From Pseudomonas sp. GM41(2012) (GTDB lineage Bacteria; Pseudomonadota; Gammaproteobacteria; Pseudomonadales; Pseudomonadaceae), in NCBI RefSeq assembly GCF_000282315.2, contig NZ_AKJN02000006.1:1302001-1366000 (forward strand): a DNA stretch of 64,000 nucleotides. Reading direction: 5' to 3'. The notes beneath the pieces were generated by a model that was not told the DNA's origin, searched no databases, and worked only from the letters and a program-made list of their open reading frames with translations. The translations under genes and the position numbers were made by a program. Positions 60,902 to 64,000 of this stretch are shown here, piece by piece (position 1 is the first letter of the stretch; every line of letters starts with the position of its first letter).

Positions 60902-61840
60902 ATGAAAGACCTTAATGACCTTTATTACTTTGTACTGGTGGTCAAACATGGAGGTTTCTCGGCAGCGGCACGGGCAACGGGCATTGAAAAAACGTTGCTC
61001 AGTCGTCATATCGCGGATCTTGAATTGCGAATGGGGGCCAGGCTGTTACATCGCACAACGCGCCAGGTTTCGCTGACCGAAGCCGGCCATCATTTCTTTA
61101 CGCTCAGCCAACCCGTTGTCGAGGGTGCGCATACCGCCTATGAAAGCGTGGAGCATCTTCGACGGGAACCCGTCGGGTTGGTACGGTTGAGCTGTCCTCA
61201 GGTGATGGCGCAGAGTTATTTAGCTCCCCTGCTGCCTGGGTACATGGAAAAGTATCCGAAGGTGCGGCTTGAGTTGAATGCTGTAGATCGAGAGGTCGAC
61301 CTCTTTGAAGAGCGCTTTGACGTGGCCTTGCGATCGCGTGCCCGAATTGAAGAAACAGCCGGGTTGGTCGCAAAGGAATTAGGGGCAACCAGGCAGATTC
61401 TGGTCGCTAGCCCGCGCTTTCTCGATCGTGTCGGGCGACCTGCCACGATCCAGGCCCTGTCGGACATCGAGACGCTTTCTCGTCCTGGTGACATCCATGA
61501 CGGCGTCGGCCGATGGTTCCTCAGCAGTTCGTCAGGTGAGGAGCTGCTGGTCAGCCATCAGCCGCGTCTCATCTTCGATGATCTACGCATGCAACTGGAG
61601 GCCGCCGTCAATGGACTGGGCGTCGCGTTGTTGCCGGAACCCATAGCTGCAGCCTCTGTTCGCGCGAAGGCCCTGGAAGTCGTTATCCCCTCCTGGACCG
61701 GTGCAACGCATATCATCCATCTGCTCTACCCCAAACCGAAAGGGATGTTGCCATCCGTTCGCAGCTTGATCGATTACCTGAGCCTCCATTTACCCCAAAG
61801 CATCCAGGAACGAAGCATCACCATTGAGCGAGTCGCTTGA
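60902..61840 (+). CDS. LysR-family transcriptional regulator
   Basis: The 312-residue protein has a helix-turn-helix at about 5-58 (FVLVVKHGGFSAAARATGIE, KTLLSRHIADLELRMGARLLHRTT) and a full effector domain. ATG 60902 has AGGAGAG about nine bases upstream; an in-frame ATG at 60860 is less likely. It is divergent from the LysR at 59846-60721 and separated from it by 180 bases, so two LysR genes share an intergenic region. Target unknown. Confidence 0.86.
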   Translation: MKDLNDLYYFVLVVKHGGFSAAARATGIEKTLLSRHIADLELRMGARLLHRTTRQVSLTEAGHHFFTLSQPVVEGAHTAYESVEHLRREPVGLVRLSCPQVMAQSYLAPLLPGYMEKYPKVRLELNAVDREVDLFEERFDVALRSRARIEETAGLVAKELGATRQILVASPRFLDRVGRPATIQALSDIETLSRPGDIHDGVGRWFLSSSSGEELLVSHQPRLIFDDLRMQLEAAVNGLGVALLPEPIAAASVRAKALEVVIPSWTGATHIIHLLYPKPKGMLPSVRSLIDYLSLHLPQSIQERSITIERVA

Positions 61841-61910
61841 TAAAGGGACAAGCGCCCCGCGCGTTCATGTTTTGAGGTCAGGGACGATGGCTGCGGCTTG
61901 TTGAGAACGA

Positions 61911-62819
61911 CTATTGCCAGGCTGATTGTTGGCTGCGCAGTACCTGACCGACCATTTCTCTCAACCACTTGTTCTGAGGGTCTCGGTGAAATCGGTCATG
62001 CCAGTACAGATCAATCTCGAACGAGGGTATTTGCAGCGGCAGAGGGTGTATGGCGAGAGGATAAAAGCGCGCCAGGGTTTTACCCAGGGAAATGGGCAGC
62101 GTCCATATCATGTCGGTATCCAACAGCAAGTGCGGACCAGACAAGAACTGAGGCGTGCGCATTTTAATGCAGTCTCTACCGCCGGCATCGACCAAGGCAC
62201 GCTCCAGTGCCAGGTGACCGCTACCACCGGACTCAACCAACAAATGCTCACTGGTGACAAACGCTTCAAGACTCAAGCCGCGTTTTGCCAAGGGGTGGTC
62301 TTTGCGCATGGCGCAGACATAGTGCTGAGAAAAAACCGGCGTACGGTGAATGTCAGTCTGAAGGGCCGGCATAAAGCCGAGCGCCAGGTCTATTCTGCCA
62401 GTGGACAGGCCATTGAGCGTCTCATCCATCCCACCCAAGACGGTGTGTATCCGCGCTTGAGGTGCAACCCTGGACAATTCGCTCAAGATGGGTGGCAAAC
62501 AAACGACCTCGCCAATGTCGCGCATTCTAAAGACGAATGATTTTTCGCAATTTTTCGGATCAAACACCGGCATTTGGCTTCCTGCCTCCCTGACCATCGC
62601 AAGGGAGGCCAACAGTCGCGGCGCGATATGGACACAAAACGGCGTCGGCTCCATTCGCCGACCGACCAGCGTAAACAACCTGTCTCCATAGTCGTTTCGC
62701 AACCGCTTGAGCGAACCGCTGACCGCTGCCTGGGTAACCCCCAGATTCTGCGCCGCAATTGAAGCCGAGTGGTCTCGCCACAACGCCTCAAAGGTATAGA
62801 GCAGATTTAAATCCTTCAT
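61911..62819 (-). CDS. LysR-family transcriptional regulator
   Basis: The 302-residue protein has a helix-turn-helix at about 6-60 (LYTFEALWRDHSASIAAQNL, TQAAVSGSLKRLRNDYGDRLF) of the same NodD/NahR-like group as the gene at 57522. ATG 62819 is chosen over an in-frame GTG three bases upstream. It lies downstream of, and in the same direction as, the SnoaL, AtaL-like and SDR genes, and converges on the LysR at 60902. It may regulate that small cluster. Confidence 0.86.
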   Translation of the reverse strand: MKDLNLLYTFEALWRDHSASIAAQNLGVTQAAVSGSLKRLRNDYGDRLFTLVGRRMEPTPFCVHIAPRLLASLAMVREAGSQMPVFDPKNCEKSFVFRMRDIGEVVCLPPILSELSRVAPQARIHTVLGGMDETLNGLSTGRIDLALGFMPALQTDIHRTPVFSQHYVCAMRKDHPLAKRGLSLEAFVTSEHLLVESGGSGHLALERALVDAGGRDCIKMRTPQFLSGPHLLLDTDMIWTLPISLGKTLARFYPLAIHPLPLQIPSFEIDLYWHDRFHRDPQNKWLREMVGQVLRSQQSAWQ

Positions 62820-62923
62820 CACAACGCCTTGACTGATAGTCGCAAATCAAAACACTGCACTTGCCAGCAAAGCGTCGTGGGCTTCGACTGGCAAGTGCAG
62901 TTCAACCGGCACTCATTGAGTGG

Positions 62924-63316
62924 TTATGCAGACGCCTGGATAACATTACCAGCAGGTGCGCTGCTGTACAGGGGTGAAAGATCAATGTGAATTCGATAAT
63001 CATCAATCAATCGGGAAGCATTGAAATGAACGACGACACAGCAGGGAACATTAACAATCGTGCCGTCATGCTTCGTGTAATACGTATCAAAACGCATTAT
63101 TGTCGTGTCGCCCTCGCGCCACACGCCTTGAAGAATGTGTTCCATCGAGGATATTTGGGTGAAAAATGACTCAATCGCCTCTTTGACGACCTCTTTCCCC
63201 GCTATTTCCGGGGAATTGCCAAACCGAAACACCACGTCATCGGTCAGATAACTCAAAAAACCTTCGACCGACAACCGATCGACACTTTCAAACATACCTG
63301 TCAATTCATGGTTCAT
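62924..63316 (-). CDS. SnoaL-like/NTF2-fold protein
   Basis: The 130-residue protein has the conical NTF2-like fold pattern: an N-terminal helix with MFESVDRLSVEGFLSYLTDDVVFRFGN, then alternating strands with FDTYYTKHDGTIVNVPCCVVVHF and IHIDLSPLY. SnoaL-like enzymes include polyketide cyclases, isomerases and ketosteroid isomerase relatives. ATG 63316 has GAGG upstream. It lies 69 bases downstream of an AtaL-like gene. Reaction unknown. Confidence 0.8.
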   Translation of the reverse strand: MNHELTGMFESVDRLSVEGFLSYLTDDVVFRFGNSPEIAGKEVVKEAIESFFTQISSMEHILQGVWREGDTTIMRFDTYYTKHDGTIVNVPCCVVVHFNASRLIDDYRIHIDLSPLYSSAPAGNVIQASA

Positions 63317-63385
63317 GGCGCACGCCTCATTTCTTGTTTTTATTTTCTTTGGTTTAAGCTTTGGTTTTGCTTGTTGCACTGAAAT

Positions 63386-63850
63386 CTATGCAGATTTACT
63401 GACCTTGTTACGGATGGTTTGCAGCGTGCTTCTCACCGCATCCAGATAGGACTTTTGCATGCCGTTGGCAAACTCGAGTTCTTTTTCGCTACCGGCCGGG
63501 ACACCTGGCAGAGAAAAATCAAAGGCAAAACGCAAGTACAGTTCGCCGTTCTCTTCCTCGATTACGTTTTTAATGATCCCCCGAGCATTCCCGGAGAGGC
63601 GCACGAAATCAACTTGTTGCTCTGTCGTAAGGATCACCAGTTCCTGCAAGCGTTCGCCGTGCAAGACCACTTCACGAATGAAGCGATCGCCCTGGTCCTC
63701 GACAATGTTGCACTCGGTGATTGCCGAGACGTAAGGCACGGCGTTGCGCGCCTTGCTCACCAGCCCTTCCCACACCTGGCTTCGATTCAGGCTCACGCCG
63801 TTTGCTTCTGATTGCGCATTAACCTGAATGCGGCGACTGATATTAATCAT
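63386..63850 (-). CDS. SRPBCC/AtaL-like (DUF1857) protein
   Basis: The 154-residue protein resembles the AtaL/DUF1857 branch of the START/SRPBCC superfamily: LNRSQVWEGLVSKARNAVPYVSAITECNIVE (about 21-51), FIREVVLHGERLQELV and LYLRFAFDFSLPG. This fold makes a deep hydrophobic pocket for aromatic or lipid-like ligands. GGAG precedes ATG 63850. It stands between an SDR and a SnoaL gene, a combination seen in secondary-metabolite-type clusters. Function unknown. Confidence 0.78.
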   Translation of the reverse strand: MINISRRIQVNAQSEANGVSLNRSQVWEGLVSKARNAVPYVSAITECNIVEDQGDRFIREVVLHGERLQELVILTTEQQVDFVRLSGNARGIIKNVIEEENGELYLRFAFDFSLPGVPAGSEKELEFANGMQKSYLDAVRSTLQTIRNKVSKSA

Positions 63851-63888
63851 GGAGAACTCCGTTTGATTAGAATTTCAAAACAGCAGGC

Positions 63889-64000
63889 TTAGACGGTCAA
63901 GTACCCGCCATCGACAGCTAACGCTGTACCGGTCACAAAACTGGCGTCATCCGACAGCAACCACAGCGCAGCCTTGGCAATCTCTTCCGGTTGCCCGAGG
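63889..64000 (-). CDS. SDR-family oxidoreductase, C-terminal part (runs off window)
   Basis: The complement from 64000 reads [20 protein letters not shown], then [16 protein letters not shown] and a TAA stop at 63889. This is the C-terminal signature of classical SDR dehydrogenases. The start lies outside the window. It is 38 bases upstream of the AtaL-like gene and likely in the same operon. Confidence 0.85.
   Translation of the reverse strand, partial: LGQPEEIAKAALWLLSDDASFVTGTALAVDGGYLTV

Noticed and set aside
1..64000. tRNA, rRNA, CRISPR arrays, prophage or integrase attachment sites
   Set aside because: None could be recognised on either strand; the short inverted repeats found are REP, operators or terminators.

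Overview
The window reads as chromosome of a fluorescent-group Pseudomonas. Base composition is GC-rich, REP palindromes of the fluorescens/putida type are present, a DUF2790 protein (a family I know only from pseudomonads) is encoded, and the gene set is typical of a metabolically versatile soil or plant-associated strain. No rRNA, tRNA, CRISPR array or prophage was seen. The only recognisable transposable element is one IS110-family copy.

Layout. (1) 0.8-6.5 kb: a tightly overlapping five-gene minus-strand operon. It encodes a zinc-ribbon protein with a degenerate GGDEF domain, a processive GT2 synthase, a secreted barrel-like protein, an HlyD-type periplasmic protein and a UDP-sugar epimerase. 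It looks like a poorly characterised polysaccharide-export system, headed by an AT-rich upstream region. (2) 7-10 kb: a LysR/MFS pair and a periplasmic cupin. (3) 11.5-22.8 kb: a catabolic island resembling rhizobial rhizopine (moc) genes. A MocDEF-like oxygenase (desaturase-type hydroxylase, Rieske ferredoxin, reductase) and a barrel isomerase run one way. A Gfo/Idh/MocA dehydrogenase, a hydroxypyruvate-isomerase-like protein and a sugar-binding protein run the other way. A LacI-type regulator and a sigma-54 activator lie between them, with readable operators and a sigma-54 promoter. A hexuronate-type MFS follows. (4) 23.5-26.2 kb: quinone oxidoreductase, LysR and two small genes. (5) 26.4-37.3 kb: a glycolate module (LldP/GlcA permease, GlcC and glcDEFGB), with an IS110 element inserted into a REP sequence between permease and regulator. 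(6) 37.4-46.8 kb: dienelactone hydrolase, Mug, a TetR-controlled EmrAB-outer membrane factor pump, aldo/keto reductase, LysR and small secreted proteins. (7) 47-56.4 kb: Old Yellow Enzyme, pirin, a second EmrAB pair, a flavin monooxygenase, and a hydrolase-pirin-isochorismatase operon. (8) 56.5-64 kb: an SDR, an aromatic-acid-type MFS, four LysR regulators, SnoaL and AtaL-like proteins, and a partial SDR.

Most striking observations. The IS110 left end folds into two bulged stem-loops. Their internal loops carry 7-nt matches to both halves of the interrupted REP target and 5-nt matches to both ends of the element, each on the strand expected for an IS621-type bridge RNA. The moc-like island has a coherent dual control layout. 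Two pairs of promoter-region repeats link genes several to 14 kb apart.
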